Assembly (NCBI RefSeq): GCF_900104355.1
Contig: NZ_FNIY01000013.1
Location: forward strand, 1-64,000
Source of the DNA: Phyllobacterium sp. OV277
Lineage (GTDB): Bacteria > Pseudomonadota > Alphaproteobacteria > Rhizobiales > Rhizobiaceae
Direction: 5' to 3'
DNA: 64,000 bases
The notes beneath the pieces were generated by a model that searched no databases, had not been told where the DNA came from, and saw only the letters and a program-made list of their open reading frames with translations. The position numbers and the translations under genes are program-made. Positions 1 to 9,061 of this stretch are shown here, in pieces (within the stretch, counting starts at the first letter, position 1; each line of letters opens with the position of its first letter).

Positions 1-200
1 GCGGCGCGACAGTTGGATTGAGAAACGAAGAGAAGGCAGACTACAGGAGCAAGCTGCCACGGCTCTATTCACTGTCACCGGTCCGGGCTGCGATGTTGAA
101 GTCTCCGCCCTGCCCGGCGACGCACCTCGGCATCTCTCGGGATGACATTTCTACTTTGCACACAACGCGACATTTCTAAATTGCTGCCACATGTATCGAT
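1..200 (+). mobile_element. Possible right end of an insertion sequence (remnant)
   Basis: An open frame runs from base 2 to a TGA at 143-145 and enters from outside the window, so it could be the tail of a transposase. Directly after it lie two copies of GACATTTCTA (143-152 and 169-178), each leading into a TTGC-type sequence. Repeated short sites like these occur at the ends of several rhizobial IS elements, where transposase binds. A second frame is also open here, so coding is not proven, and the transposase body lies outside the window. The rest, to base 354, shows no gene, only the upstream region of the protease. Confidence 0.3.
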
Positions 201-363
201 GTTTGCCAATGCGTCTGCACTGGCTCTCTTTCCCATCGGACTGCTCTCTCCAACGGCTTTGAATTCACCCTATCGTCGCTCGCCAAATTGAATATGCGCC
301 GCTAAGCTTATTGCGAGTCGCACACGTGCCCTGGACTTGTAGACACAAGAAAGGATGACCACC

Positions 364-1386
364 GTGGATTTAAAAACTGTACGTGCCCTGAAAACAGAGA
401 TCGCCGAACAGATCATAAAACCTCTTATTACCGAAATTCGCGCCGAACACAGGATTGTCCGTTCCACGGCAATACGTCGTCTGACTGGTGCTGAAGGCGG
501 AATCGCTCTTGGCATTGCTGCCGGTGATGGCAAGAATGATTATCGGCTGGCTGTGCGCGTTCAGCGGCGCGCGCTTGAAACCAATGTCCATCTGCGCGCC
601 CAGATCGAGGAAGCCGCACGCAACAAGGCAGATATCACCTATATCGGCACAGTTTTCAAAGGCGGTGCAGATGCAGCCCCCGCAGCCTTGCCGTGGCATC
701 AGTTGCGGCAAAGACCTCTGCTGATTGGCGCATCGATTGGACATTTTTCCATCACGGCAGGTACGCTCGGTGGTTTTGCGCAGCATACGGAGAGTGGCAA
801 GACAGTCATTCTCAGCAATAATCATGTGCTGGCCAATGAGAACAAGGCGAAGATCGGCGATGCGATCCTGCAGCCCGGCGCCTATGATGGCGGCAAGAAA
901 AACAAGGACAAGGTGGGCGAACTGCTCGCCTTTGTGCCCGTTAAATCAGGCATGAACAATCTGGTTGATGCGGCCATTGCTTCAATCGATGCGGATATCG
1001 GCTTTGATGCCGTTACCCTGACGGGGGCTGGCAAGCTCAAGGGTCTGCGCAAGACCCCGCTCCGTCCCGGCGACAAAGTATTCAAGGTCGGCAGAACAAC
1101 CGGCATAACGCAGGGCACGGTTACGGCAATTGAAGTCGATGATGTTGTTGTCAGCTATGAGTTTGGCGATATCGGTTTTGATAGCCAGATTGAAATCGAA
1201 ACATCGGGCAGCGGTCCGTTCAGCTCCGGCGGTGATAGTGGATCGGTAATCATGGACGAAAAAGGCTATGCATGTGCCCTGCTGTTTGCTGGCAGTGATC
1301 AGGGTGGCACCAATGGCAAGGGCGTGACCTTTGCTAATGACCTTTCCATTGTGCTGGAACAATTGGGCCTGACGATGCCCGTTTGA
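364..1386 (+). CDS. Trypsin-fold serine protease, cytoplasmic
   Basis: A chymotrypsin/trypsin-like fold protein. Numbered from the ATG at 355, it shows His157 in SNNHVLA, Asp205 in VDAAIAS and Ser295 in GGDSGS, a complete triad in the right order. No signal peptide is visible, so it probably acts in the cytoplasm, unlike most DegP-type proteases, and there is no PDZ domain. Residues about 45-100 form a separate N-terminal segment with an ALGIA...LAVRVQ pattern, like the leader domain seen in bacterial relatives of NAL1-type proteases. The start is probably GTG at 364: AAGAAAGG at 347-354 directly abuts ATG 355 but is 9 bases from the GTG. The next gene, 78 bases on, is a likely partner. Substrate unknown. 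Confidence 0.75.
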   Translation: MDLKTVRALKTEIAEQIIKPLITEIRAEHRIVRSTAIRRLTGAEGGIALGIAAGDGKNDYRLAVRVQRRALETNVHLRAQIEEAARNKADITYIGTVFKGGADAAPAALPWHQLRQRPLLIGASIGHFSITAGTLGGFAQHTESGKTVILSNNHVLANENKAKIGDAILQPGAYDGGKKNKDKVGELLAFVPVKSGMNNLVDAAIASIDADIGFDAVTLTGAGKLKGLRKTPLRPGDKVFKVGRTTGITQGTVTAIEVDDVVVSYEFGDIGFDSQIEIETSGSGPFSSGGDSGSVIMDEKGYACALLFAGSDQGGTNGKGVTFANDLSIVLEQLGLTMPV

Positions 1387-1464
1387 GTGTGAAAAACACC
1401 CCTCGCCAGCTTTAATATGGCCGGGCTCTAGCCGCAGCCTGTAGGATGCACTAAATTAAAGGAC

Positions 1465-1692
1465 ATGAGCACCTCCATCGAACAGGCGCGGCTTGCCAAG
1501 CCGAAAGCGAAAGAGATTGCCGGATCATGCGGGACCGTCGTCGGCGTCGGCCTGATCCGCATCGGTGACTCCTATGCCATCAAGGTCAATCTACGTGATT
1601 ATGTGCCTGAAACAGCCGATTTGCCCGATACGATTGACGGCGTGAAGATTGTCTATGACGTGATTGGCCCGATATCGCTGCACCAACATTAA
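1465..1692 (+). CDS. Small protein resembling a protease N-terminal domain
   Basis: A 75-residue protein with AAAGGA just upstream of its ATG. It contains VVGVG, AIKVNLR, DLPDTIDGVK and VIGPI. These blocks recall the N-terminal domain of NAL1-like trypsin-fold proteases, and they align by eye with residues about 48-100 of the upstream protease (ALGIA, LAVRVQ, YIGTV). Inference: it is a free-standing copy of that domain and could act as an inhibitor, adaptor or chaperone for the neighbour. No membrane segment or signal peptide is seen. It could equally be an unrelated small protein; its function has not been assigned. Confidence 0.6.
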   Translation: MSTSIEQARLAKPKAKEIAGSCGTVVGVGLIRIGDSYAIKVNLRDYVPETADLPDTIDGVKIVYDVIGPISLHQH

Positions 1693-1767
1693 CCGATCCT
1701 GTGGACAAGCACGCGGCTTTTGAGCTCCGTCATATCAGCCACTCTGCTCCTGTCCTAATATGCTTCC

Positions 1768-2589
1768 ATGAAACCATCCCGCGACATCACCCGCCTTCTC
1801 GACATCATGCAAGCTCTGCGCACGCCTGTAACCGGCTGTCCGTGGGATATTGAACAGGATTTCAAATCCATCGCGCCCTATACGCTTGAGGAAGCGTTCG
1901 AGGTGATCGATGCCATTGAGCGTGATGATATTGATGATCTGCGCGAAGAACTGGGTGATTTGCTGCTGCAGGTCGTGTTTCACGCGCGCATGGCCGAAGA
2001 ACTGAAGGCGTTTGATTTCGGCGATGTGGTTCAGGCGATCACTCACAAGATGATCCGCCGCCATCCGCACGTTTTTGGCGAGGAAGCTGCGCGTGGCGCC
2101 GGTATGGCCAAAGGCATGTGGGACAAGATCAAGGCCGAGGAAAAGGCGGAACGGCGTGAGCGCCGTGCAGCACTCAATCTTGGTGCCGTGGAACCAAACG
2201 GCTTCCTTGACGATATTCCGCATGGCTTCCCTGCCCTGATGCGTGCGCTCAAACTACAACAGAAGGCCGCCAAGGTAGGCTTTGACTGGTCGGAGGCCGC
2301 GCCTATTCTCGACAAGATCGAGGAAGAAATCGGCGAGTTGAAGCAGGCTATCGCTAATGGCGACAAAGAGAACACGGAAGAAGAATATGGCGACCTCTTG
2401 TTTGCCATCGTCAATCTCGGCCGCCATCTGAATCTCGAACCGGAAAGCGCCCTGCGCGGAACCAACGAAAAGTTCCGCTCCCGTTTTCATTATATCGAGC
2501 GCAAGTTGAACGAGCAGAAACAGACGCTTGACGCGGCAACGCTTGATGAAATGGAAGCACTCTGGCAGGAAGCAAAAACCGCGAAGTAA
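1768..2589 (+). CDS. mazG: Nucleoside triphosphate pyrophosphohydrolase MazG
   Basis: Hydrolyses (d)NTPs to the monophosphate and pyrophosphate, a housecleaning and stress function. At 273 residues it is full length for the two-domain enterobacterial type. The first MazG domain has EEAFEVIDAI (41-50) and EELGDLLLQ (about 60-68), the EExxE and ExxD metal-binding helices. The second repeats the pattern as EEIGELKQ and EEEYGDLLF (about 185-212). It is convergent with hflX, with only 6 bases between the stop codons. The hfq-hflX-mazG neighbourhood is usual in this order. Confidence 0.95.
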   Translation: MKPSRDITRLLDIMQALRTPVTGCPWDIEQDFKSIAPYTLEEAFEVIDAIERDDIDDLREELGDLLLQVVFHARMAEELKAFDFGDVVQAITHKMIRRHPHVFGEEAARGAGMAKGMWDKIKAEEKAERRERRAALNLGAVEPNGFLDDIPHGFPALMRALKLQQKAAKVGFDWSEAAPILDKIEEEIGELKQAIANGDKENTEEEYGDLLFAIVNLGRHLNLEPESALRGTNEKFRSRFHYIERKLNEQKQTLDAATLDEMEALWQEAKTAK

Positions 2590-2595
2590 CGCGGC

Positions 2596-4008
2596 TTACC
2601 CGTTGTTCCGGCGCAATAATTTCTCGTCGAGATTGGCGTGCGACGCGACGGTCATATCCATGGTGAGCGACACCGAGCCATCATCCAGATCCTTGCGCTT
2701 CACATTACTCGAATGCTGGTAGATCCAGTCCATCAAGCGCATCTGATCGGGCCGCAAGGTGATCTTGACGCGCTCAAGCTTGCCGGCAATGCGGTTCTCG
2801 ATTTCCTTAAGCAGGGCATCGACGCCCTCGCCCGTAATTGCCGATACGGGAATGGGATGTTCAATACCCTTGACCGCGGCACTGAGGCGCTGTGCGGACT
2901 CGCGGCCTGCTTCATCAAGCTTGTCGATCTTGTTCCACACTTCAAGAATACGTTTCGTATCGCCGCGCTCAATGCCAAGGCTGGCCATAATCGCATGTAC
3001 ATCTTCTGATTGGGCTGCGGTGTCAGGATCGGAAATATCCCTGATATGCAGGATGAGATCGGCTTCCACCACCTCTTCCAGCGTCGCCCTGAAGGCTGCA
3101 ACGAGGTGCGTCGGCAGGCTGGAGATAAAACCCACCGTATCGGACAGGATGATAGTCTCGCCATGTTCCAGCCGGATGCGGCGCAGCGTTGGGTCAAGCG
3201 TGGCGAAGAGCATATCTTCGGCCACAACCCCTGCTCCGGTCAGCCGGTTGAACAGCGTTGATTTGCCCGCATTGGTATAGCCGACAAGCGCCACGACCGG
3301 ATGCGGCACTTTTTTGCGCTTGCTCCGATGCAATGTGCGTGTCTGCACGACTGTTTCCAGTTCGCGCTTGATGCGCAGGATCTTTTCCTGCAAAGCGCGT
3401 CTGTCGGCCTCGATTTGCGTTTCACCCGGACCACCGAGGAAGCCACCACCACCGCGCTGACGTTCAAGGTGGGTCCAGCTGCGAACCAGACGGCCCTTCT
3501 GATAGGTCAGATGGGCGAGTTCCACCTGCAAGGCGCCCTCTTTCGTCTGTGCGCGCCGTCCGAAAATCTCGAGGATAAGTCCGGTCCTGTCGAGAACCTT
3601 GGCATTCCATGCTTTTTCAAGATTGCGCTGCTGTACCGGCGTCAGCGAATGATCGACGATCACCAATTCCGCGTGGGAGGCTTCGATGATCTCATGGATG
3701 GTTTCAACTTTGCCCGTGCCCAGCAAAGTGGCCGGACGCGGCGCCGAAACGTTCACGATATCAGAATGGACAATGTCCAGATCAATGGCTCGAGCCAAAC
3801 CTTCAGCCTCTTCCAGCCGCGCATCGTCGCTGCGCTGGAATTCGGGCTGGTGCTTCATGCGGCCATGATCATCGTCCTTGCCGCCAACGGAAAAGCGCTG
3901 CGGTAGAACCGGCACAATGACGATTGCACGCGTGGCTTCTCTGGCGGTCTCACCATTATTGGTGGTTCCGCCAGGATTTTGCGCGTTACGCCGTGTTTCT
4001 TTGGTCAA
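2596..4008 (-). CDS. hflX: Ribosome-associated GTPase HflX
   Basis: A GTPase that splits stalled or heat-damaged ribosomes. The N-terminal HflX domain includes the glycine-rich linker GGGGFLGGPGE (about 186-196). The G domain has G1 GYTNAGKS (243-250), G3 DTVGF and G4 NKID. A basic N-terminal extension of about 50 residues precedes the conserved part, so a later start is possible. It begins 8 bases after the hfq stop, so the two are almost certainly co-transcribed, as in many proteobacteria. Confidence 0.95.
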   Translation of the reverse strand: MTKETRRNAQNPGGTTNNGETAREATRAIVIVPVLPQRFSVGGKDDDHGRMKHQPEFQRSDDARLEEAEGLARAIDLDIVHSDIVNVSAPRPATLLGTGKVETIHEIIEASHAELVIVDHSLTPVQQRNLEKAWNAKVLDRTGLILEIFGRRAQTKEGALQVELAHLTYQKGRLVRSWTHLERQRGGGGFLGGPGETQIEADRRALQEKILRIKRELETVVQTRTLHRSKRKKVPHPVVALVGYTNAGKSTLFNRLTGAGVVAEDMLFATLDPTLRRIRLEHGETIILSDTVGFISSLPTHLVAAFRATLEEVVEADLILHIRDISDPDTAAQSEDVHAIMASLGIERGDTKRILEVWNKIDKLDEAGRESAQRLSAAVKGIEHPIPVSAITGEGVDALLKEIENRIAGKLERVKITLRPDQMRLMDWIYQHSSNVKRKDLDDGSVSLTMDMTVASHANLDEKLLRRNNG

Positions 4009-4016
4009 ATGTTATC

Positions 4017-4262
4017 TCAGTCGCTGTCTTCGGCCTCAGCTTCGAACATCTGGACAGGCTGGCTCGGCATGATGGTCGAGATGGCATGTTTGTAGACGAG
4101 CTGTGAATGGCCGTCGCGGCGCAACAGCACGCAGAAATTGTCGAAGGAAGTGACAATACCGGTCAGTTTGACGCCATTGATGAGGAAAATTGTCAGAGAA
4201 ATCTTCTGTTTTCTGACGGAGTTCAGAAAAAGGTCCTGAAGATTCTGCGATCGTTCAGCCAT
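4017..4262 (-). CDS. hfq: RNA chaperone Hfq
   Basis: An 81-residue Sm-like protein that forms hexamers and pairs small RNAs with mRNAs. The Sm1 region covers about 20-50 ([12 protein letters not shown]), and the Sm2 signature YKHAIST (57-63) forms the proximal RNA-binding pore. The acidic tail EAEAEDSD is short, as is common in alphaproteobacteria. It leads the hfq-hflX unit; the 120 bases upstream (4263-4382) should hold its promoter. Confidence 0.97.
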   Translation of the reverse strand: MAERSQNLQDLFLNSVRKQKISLTIFLINGVKLTGIVTSFDNFCVLLRRDGHSQLVYKHAISTIMPSQPVQMFEAEAEDSD

Positions 4263-4382
4263 TGTTTTTGTCCTTTTATGCGATCAGCAAACGTGTCTCA
4301 TACAAAATTCGGCAACGGGAGCAGAAAAAACCTACTCCTGCAGGAGGTGAAAAATAGCTTTGTTAGTCCCCTCATACTCCGG

Positions 4383-5249
4383 TTAACAGGATGGCGTTTT
4401 TTCCGCAATGTCAAAAAACGCTTCTCGTAACGAAAGTGCGATCGTTCCCGGGTGTCCATTTGCCACCGATTCGCCGTCAATCGCAACGATTGGCATGACA
4501 ACAGTTGTGGCTGCCGTCATGAAAACCTCGCGCGCTCGCTTGGCTTCCTCGACGGAAAAACCACGTTCTTCGATCTTTAGGCCGAGTTTTTTGGCCACAT
4601 CGAAGATGGTTGTGCGGGTAATACCGCGTAAAATGCCGGTTTCTGCCTGTCTGGTCACCAAAACACCGTCCTTGGTGACAATCCACGCATTTGTTGCTGC
4701 GCCCTCTTTTACGGTGCCGTCAGGATCAACAAACCATGCTTCCTGAGCACCCTGCTCCTTGGCCTGCTGGCGCGCCATAACATTTGGTAAAAGGCCGACA
4801 GATTTAATGTCCACCCGCTCCCAGCGGTTCTCCGGCACGGTGATGACGTTGATGCCCTTTGCGGCGCGGGCAGCCGAGGCATTGGGATCAGTGCGTTTGG
4901 CAGTGATGACGATAGACGGCGGCGTATCAGCCGAAGGAAATACGTGGTCACGCCTGGCAACACCGCGGGTCACCTGCAGATAAACCAGACCATTGCGGAC
5001 ACGATTGCGCCTGACGACCTCGGCAATCACACCCTGCAGCGCCTTGCGGTTCATTGGCCAGGCAATCCGGAGTTCCGAGAGCGACCGGCCAAGCCGATCA
5101 AGATGGCGTGTCATGTCCATGATATTGCCACGGGCAATTTCACAGACCTCGTAAACACCATCGGCAAACTGATAGCCACGGTCTTCAATATGAACACCGG
5201 CGCTGGCATGCGGGATATACTGACCGTTGACGTAGGCAATACGGGACAT
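4383..5249 (-). CDS. dat: D-amino acid aminotransferase (class IV PLP)
   Basis: A fold-type IV transaminase that interconverts D-amino acids and 2-oxo acids, supplying D-Glu or D-Ala, or degrading them. 288 residues, typical length. The PLP lysine is K149 in RVDIKSVGLLPNV, followed by QQAKEQGAQEAWFVD, a block usual for D-amino acid transaminases rather than branched-chain ones. It ends 120 bases before hfq. A branched-chain or aminodeoxychorismate lyase activity cannot be excluded from sequence alone. Confidence 0.85.
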   Translation of the reverse strand: MSRIAYVNGQYIPHASAGVHIEDRGYQFADGVYEVCEIARGNIMDMTRHLDRLGRSLSELRIAWPMNRKALQGVIAEVVRRNRVRNGLVYLQVTRGVARRDHVFPSADTPPSIVITAKRTDPNASAARAAKGINVITVPENRWERVDIKSVGLLPNVMARQQAKEQGAQEAWFVDPDGTVKEGAATNAWIVTKDGVLVTRQAETGILRGITRTTIFDVAKKLGLKIEERGFSVEEAKRAREVFMTAATTVVMPIVAIDGESVANGHPGTIALSLREAFFDIAEKTPSC

Positions 5250-5260
5250 CGGTATAACTC

Positions 5261-6376
5261 CTATTCGAACTGGCCAAAGACGATGCGCATGGGCGTTGGC
5301 AGGCCGACGCGCTTGCCGGTATCTTCCAGTGCGCCAGTTTCGATATCGCGGCTGAATACAGCGATACCGCCGCCCTTTTGATTGGCAACGAGCATAAATT
5401 TGCCCGAAGGATCAATCACGAAATTGCGCGGTCCAAGTCCTTGTGATGGCGTCCTGCCAATCAGCGAGATATTGCCATCGGCGGCAATGGCATAGCTGAC
5501 AATGCTGTTGTGACCACGGTTCGATCCATAGAGGAAGCGGCCATCGGCGCTCACGGCGATCTCAGCACAGGTATTGGTATCCTTGAAGTCTGCCGGGATA
5601 GAGGGAAGCGTCTGGCCAAGCGTCAATTCGGCGGTTTCAGGATTATAATGAAGAACTGAAACAGTACTGTTCAATTCATTGATAACGTAAGCTATTTTGC
5701 CATTCTTATGAAATGTCAGATGGCGCGGCCCTGCTCCATCGGGTAGCTGCGTGAATGGCGTTGCTGCCAGTTCAAGCTTTCCGCCCTTGGCCGGGAGCTT
5801 GTAAGCCATGATCCGGTCAAGGCCGAGATCGCAGACAAATAGCGTGCGATTATCAGGGCTGACCACGGCGCAGTGACCATGCTGACGCTTGTCCGTCGGC
5901 AGGATTGCGTTCTTGCCCTCATGAATAGCGGCAGCAAAAGCTGGTTCCAGCCCGCCATCGGCGCGGATTGCGAAAGCAGCGACCGCATTGCCCGGACGCT
6001 CGCCAAGATCGGCGACGGTATAGTTTGAGGCAAAAATGGTTTCGCCCGATTGATCAAAGCCGAGATGGCAGGTCGTATTGCCGAGTGTGGGCTGCATATT
6101 GATATAGGACAGCGCGCCCGTTGCCGGGTTGATATCAAACGCGACTGCCATCCCCTCGTTCCAGCTGGGAATTTCAACGGCTGCATAGAGACGTTTGCGC
6201 TTCTCATCGATGGCCAGATAGCCGGGATTGTCGATGGCGAGATACTCGCTGACGAGCGAGAGATCCCCGGTTTTGTCATCAAACCTGAAGACGCTGATAC
6301 CCTTTCCCTCATCGGGCAAAGCATTGCGATTCAGGTTGCCGACAAAAGCGTAAGTCTTTGACATGATTGGTCTCAT
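5261..6376 (-). CDS. Lactonase family beta-propeller protein (YbhE/Pgl-like)
   Basis: A seven-bladed propeller of the 6-phosphogluconolactonase (YbhE) family, 371 residues. Repeating blade motifs include PGYLAID, GDLGLDRIM-like and GRFLYGSNRG (about 275-285), and VIDPSGKFMLVANQ near the end is typical. It likely hydrolyses a sugar lactone. The ATG at 6376 overlaps the upstream stop as ATGA, which favours this start by translational coupling over the ATG 12 bases later. It is probably co-transcribed with the MBL-fold gene. Confidence 0.85.
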   Translation of the reverse strand: MRPIMSKTYAFVGNLNRNALPDEGKGISVFRFDDKTGDLSLVSEYLAIDNPGYLAIDEKRKRLYAAVEIPSWNEGMAVAFDINPATGALSYINMQPTLGNTTCHLGFDQSGETIFASNYTVADLGERPGNAVAAFAIRADGGLEPAFAAAIHEGKNAILPTDKRQHGHCAVVSPDNRTLFVCDLGLDRIMAYKLPAKGGKLELAATPFTQLPDGAGPRHLTFHKNGKIAYVINELNSTVSVLHYNPETAELTLGQTLPSIPADFKDTNTCAEIAVSADGRFLYGSNRGHNSIVSYAIAADGNISLIGRTPSQGLGPRNFVIDPSGKFMLVANQKGGGIAVFSRDIETGALEDTGKRVGLPTPMRIVFGQFE

Positions 6377-7137
6377 GAGTTGGGGGCTGTGAGATGGAGG
6401 GTTTCTCCATCGAAAGGAATGATCAGCTTATGGGAATCGATATTCTGCGCCTGCGCATAAGCCTTGAGATCGTCGCGGGTGACCGTCGCGTGGTCAAGAG
6501 CTTCCATGTGCGTTGCGATAATTTTTGTCTTCTGTGGGGCAATCCGGCAGACCTCGATGGTTTGCTCGGCATCCATGACAATCAGAACGCCGTCCCACTT
6601 GGCACCGCACGAATGGGTAACGACAATATCAGGCTGTGTCGTCTCGATGGTTTCACGCACCGGCGGATAGAGGATTGTGTCACCTGCCCAGTAGATGGAG
6701 GGTTCGTTCTGCGCTTCGATCGTGAAGCCAATAACATTGCCCATGAGTTGGAGAACCGCGCCAGTGCCGTGATTGCCGTCCCGGCGCGTCAGACGAATGT
6801 TCTTCCACTTGATATCTGCGGTCAGCGGCGTCACATCCGTAAAGCCGAAAGATCGGATCGTCTCTTCGTCACCCGGCTGGCAAATCAAGGGCAAATGCTT
6901 GGGAACGAGTTCCTGCGCTACAGGATCAAAATGATCGGCATGCAGATGGGAGATGAGAACAAGTTCGACACCTTTTAGGATTTCGTCCGTAGATACCGGA
7001 AGATCAGTCATTGGGTTGGGCGAACGGCCTGTGAATGACGGCCGGCTGTGTTTTGGTGCGAAAAACGGATCGATCAGGATTGTGGAACCAGCGTAGTCAA
7101 GTTTTAGCGTGGCGTTGCGAAGGAGTTGCAGTTTCAT
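6373..7137 (-). CDS. Metal-dependent hydrolase, MBL fold
   Basis: A metallo-beta-lactamase fold protein of the UlaG/UPF0173-like type, 254 residues. The metal motif is HLHADHFD (H64, H66, D68, H69); further ligands are likely HG near NHGTGAV, D in WAGDTIL and the late H in ATHMEALDH. The true substrate is unknown; relatives include lactonases and phosphodiesterases. It shares an ATGA overlap with the lactonase gene, so the two may act on related compounds (inference). Confidence 0.8.
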   Translation of the reverse strand: MKLQLLRNATLKLDYAGSTILIDPFFAPKHSRPSFTGRSPNPMTDLPVSTDEILKGVELVLISHLHADHFDPVAQELVPKHLPLICQPGDEETIRSFGFTDVTPLTADIKWKNIRLTRRDGNHGTGAVLQLMGNVIGFTIEAQNEPSIYWAGDTILYPPVRETIETTQPDIVVTHSCGAKWDGVLIVMDAEQTIEVCRIAPQKTKIIATHMEALDHATVTRDDLKAYAQAQNIDSHKLIIPFDGETLHLTAPNS

Positions 7138-7158
7138 TTGTGCGCTTCTTTCTGCTGA

Positions 7159-8535
7159 TCAGAAGAATTCGAGGCTGACGCGGAACATCTGCTCGACCTG
7201 TTTGACGGCTTCTGCAGTTGCGAAGATAACCACCCGGTCCTGCGGCTTGATGCGAACAGAACCATCGGGCCGGATCACCTCACCATTGCGATAGATCGCG
7301 CCGATACGAAGACCATCGGGTAGATCGAGATCGCGCAGCGGCGCGCCAACGAGCGGCGAGGTTTCGAGTGCTTCCGCCTCTATAATCTCCGCCCGGCCCT
7401 TCTGGACACTATGTACGGCCCGGATACGGCCCCGGCGCACATGTTGGAGCACGCGCGAAATCGTGACGCTGCGCGGGCTGATATGGGCATCGATACCCAG
7501 AGATTTGCTCAGGTCCAGATAATCCGGGTTGTTGATGAGGACGAGACTGGACTTGCAGCCAAGGCGCTTGGCCATGACGCCCGCCAGCATATTGACCTGA
7601 TCATCATTGGTCAGCGCCACCAGAAGGTCCGCATCCTGAATTTCCGCTTCAAGCAGAAGTTTCTGGTCCAGCGCGCTGCCGTGCAAGACCATGGAACGGC
7701 GCAGACCATCGGCGATGGCATTGGCACGCATCAGATTGGGTTCGATCAGTTTGACTTTGGTCTTGGGCTGTTTTGCCTCAATGGTCTGGGCAACATAGAG
7801 ACCGACATTGCCACCGCCTGCTATAACAATGCGTGTGGCCTCAGGCTCCTCATGTCCGAACAAGGCCAGCGTGCGGCGCACCTGCGCCTTGGTCGTCGCC
7901 ACATAGGCTATATCACCCGCAAAAAGCTGATCGACCGAGCGCGGAATGAATAATTTGTCGTTGCGGATGATCGCCATGACCGTCGACGGCAGATCGGGGA
8001 AAAGATCGCTCAGCTGAATGAGTGGCGTATTGATGACGGGACAGTCTTCCAGACACTCGATCGCCATCACCACAATATTCTCATCGGCAAAGCGCACGAC
8101 ATCGCTCACGCCAGGCAAGGCGATACGGCGCAGCACCATTTCACCCACCTCAAGTTCAGGGGAAATGATGACGTCGATGGGCATATGATCGCGGGAAAAC
8201 AGATCCTGATAATGCGGCTGCAGATAGGCTTGCGCGCGAATACGGGCAATTTTGGTCGGTACATTGAACAGGGCGTGTGCGACTTCGCAGGCGACGATAT
8301 TGACCTCGTCATAGAGTGTCGCAGCGATGATCATATCCGCCTGTTCGGCACCGGCTGCGGCCAGAACATCCGGATGAGCGCCGTGACCAACGAACCCGCG
8401 CACATCAAGCGTATCGCGTATCACCTGAATAAGCTCAGCCGAGGTATCGATAACCGAAATATCATTGTCTTCGGCCGCCAGACGTTCGGCGATACCATAT
8501 CCTACCTGCCCTGCGCCGCAGATGATGACACGCAT
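7159..8535 (-). CDS. trkA: Trk potassium uptake regulatory subunit TrkA
   Basis: A cytoplasmic NAD-binding subunit that gates the TrkH/TrkG potassium channel. 458 residues, with two RCK halves: the first nucleotide site starts at residue 1 (VIICGAGQVGYGIAERL) and the second near 232 (IVIAGGGNVGLYVA), each followed by a TrkA-C domain. Its start overlaps the stop of the Rid-family gene by one base (TGATG). In relatives it follows ntrX directly; here a Rid gene intervenes. Confidence 0.95.
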   Translation of the reverse strand: MRVIICGAGQVGYGIAERLAAEDNDISVIDTSAELIQVIRDTLDVRGFVGHGAHPDVLAAAGAEQADMIIAATLYDEVNIVACEVAHALFNVPTKIARIRAQAYLQPHYQDLFSRDHMPIDVIISPELEVGEMVLRRIALPGVSDVVRFADENIVVMAIECLEDCPVINTPLIQLSDLFPDLPSTVMAIIRNDKLFIPRSVDQLFAGDIAYVATTKAQVRRTLALFGHEEPEATRIVIAGGGNVGLYVAQTIEAKQPKTKVKLIEPNLMRANAIADGLRRSMVLHGSALDQKLLLEAEIQDADLLVALTNDDQVNMLAGVMAKRLGCKSSLVLINNPDYLDLSKSLGIDAHISPRSVTISRVLQHVRRGRIRAVHSVQKGRAEIIEAEALETSPLVGAPLRDLDLPDGLRIGAIYRNGEVIRPDGSVRIKPQDRVVIFATAEAVKQVEQMFRVSLEFF

Positions 8536-8939
8536 CAGCCAGTCTTACCTTCGGTAATGACGGCCATCGCGTCCACTTCGATCAGAACGTCAGGATGAAA
8601 CAGTGCAGCTACGCCGATGAGGCTACTGGTCGGAGGACATTGCGTGTTCACCCAGCGATCACGAACAGCGCGTATCTCCGGCAACATGGCCTGATCAAAA
8701 TCCCTGATGTAATAGGTCAGCCGGACGATACTGCTGAAATCTGTGCCAGCCGCTTTAAGCGTTGCCTCCATATTGGCAAAGACCAGATCAAGCTGTGCGG
8801 CCACATCCTTCGTCGGAATTTTCCCCTCTGCGTCGAAAGGAACGTGCCCTGAGAGCATAAGAAGCTTGCCGCCTTCGATCAACATGGCCTGAGACAGGCC
8901 CGGTATGGCCGGACCGGACGGATTGACAGGACGAAACAT
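8535..8939 (-). CDS. Rid family protein lacking the RidA arginine
   Basis: A 134-residue YjgF/YER057c/UK114 fold protein. Its C-terminal block CPPTSSLIGV...IEVDAMAV aligns with the RidA block P-A-R-S-C-V, but the arginine that binds the imine carboxylate in RidA is replaced by Ser or Thr. It is therefore probably not a 2-aminoacrylate deaminase but a member of another Rid subgroup of unknown activity. It is coupled to trkA by a one-base overlap. Confidence 0.85.
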   Translation of the reverse strand: MFRPVNPSGPAIPGLSQAMLIEGGKLLMLSGHVPFDAEGKIPTKDVAAQLDLVFANMEATLKAAGTDFSSIVRLTYYIRDFDQAMLPEIRAVRDRWVNTQCPPTSSLIGVAALFHPDVLIEVDAMAVITEGKTG

Positions 8940-9061
8940 TCCTCACTCCCATGATAAAAGCCGATGCTGGAGAGCAAAGGCCGCCGACTTTCCCGCAAAA
9001 CCGGGAGAGTCGCAACCGAATACTGCCATGTTGAATGACGTCTTAGAGTGGATTGAACCGG

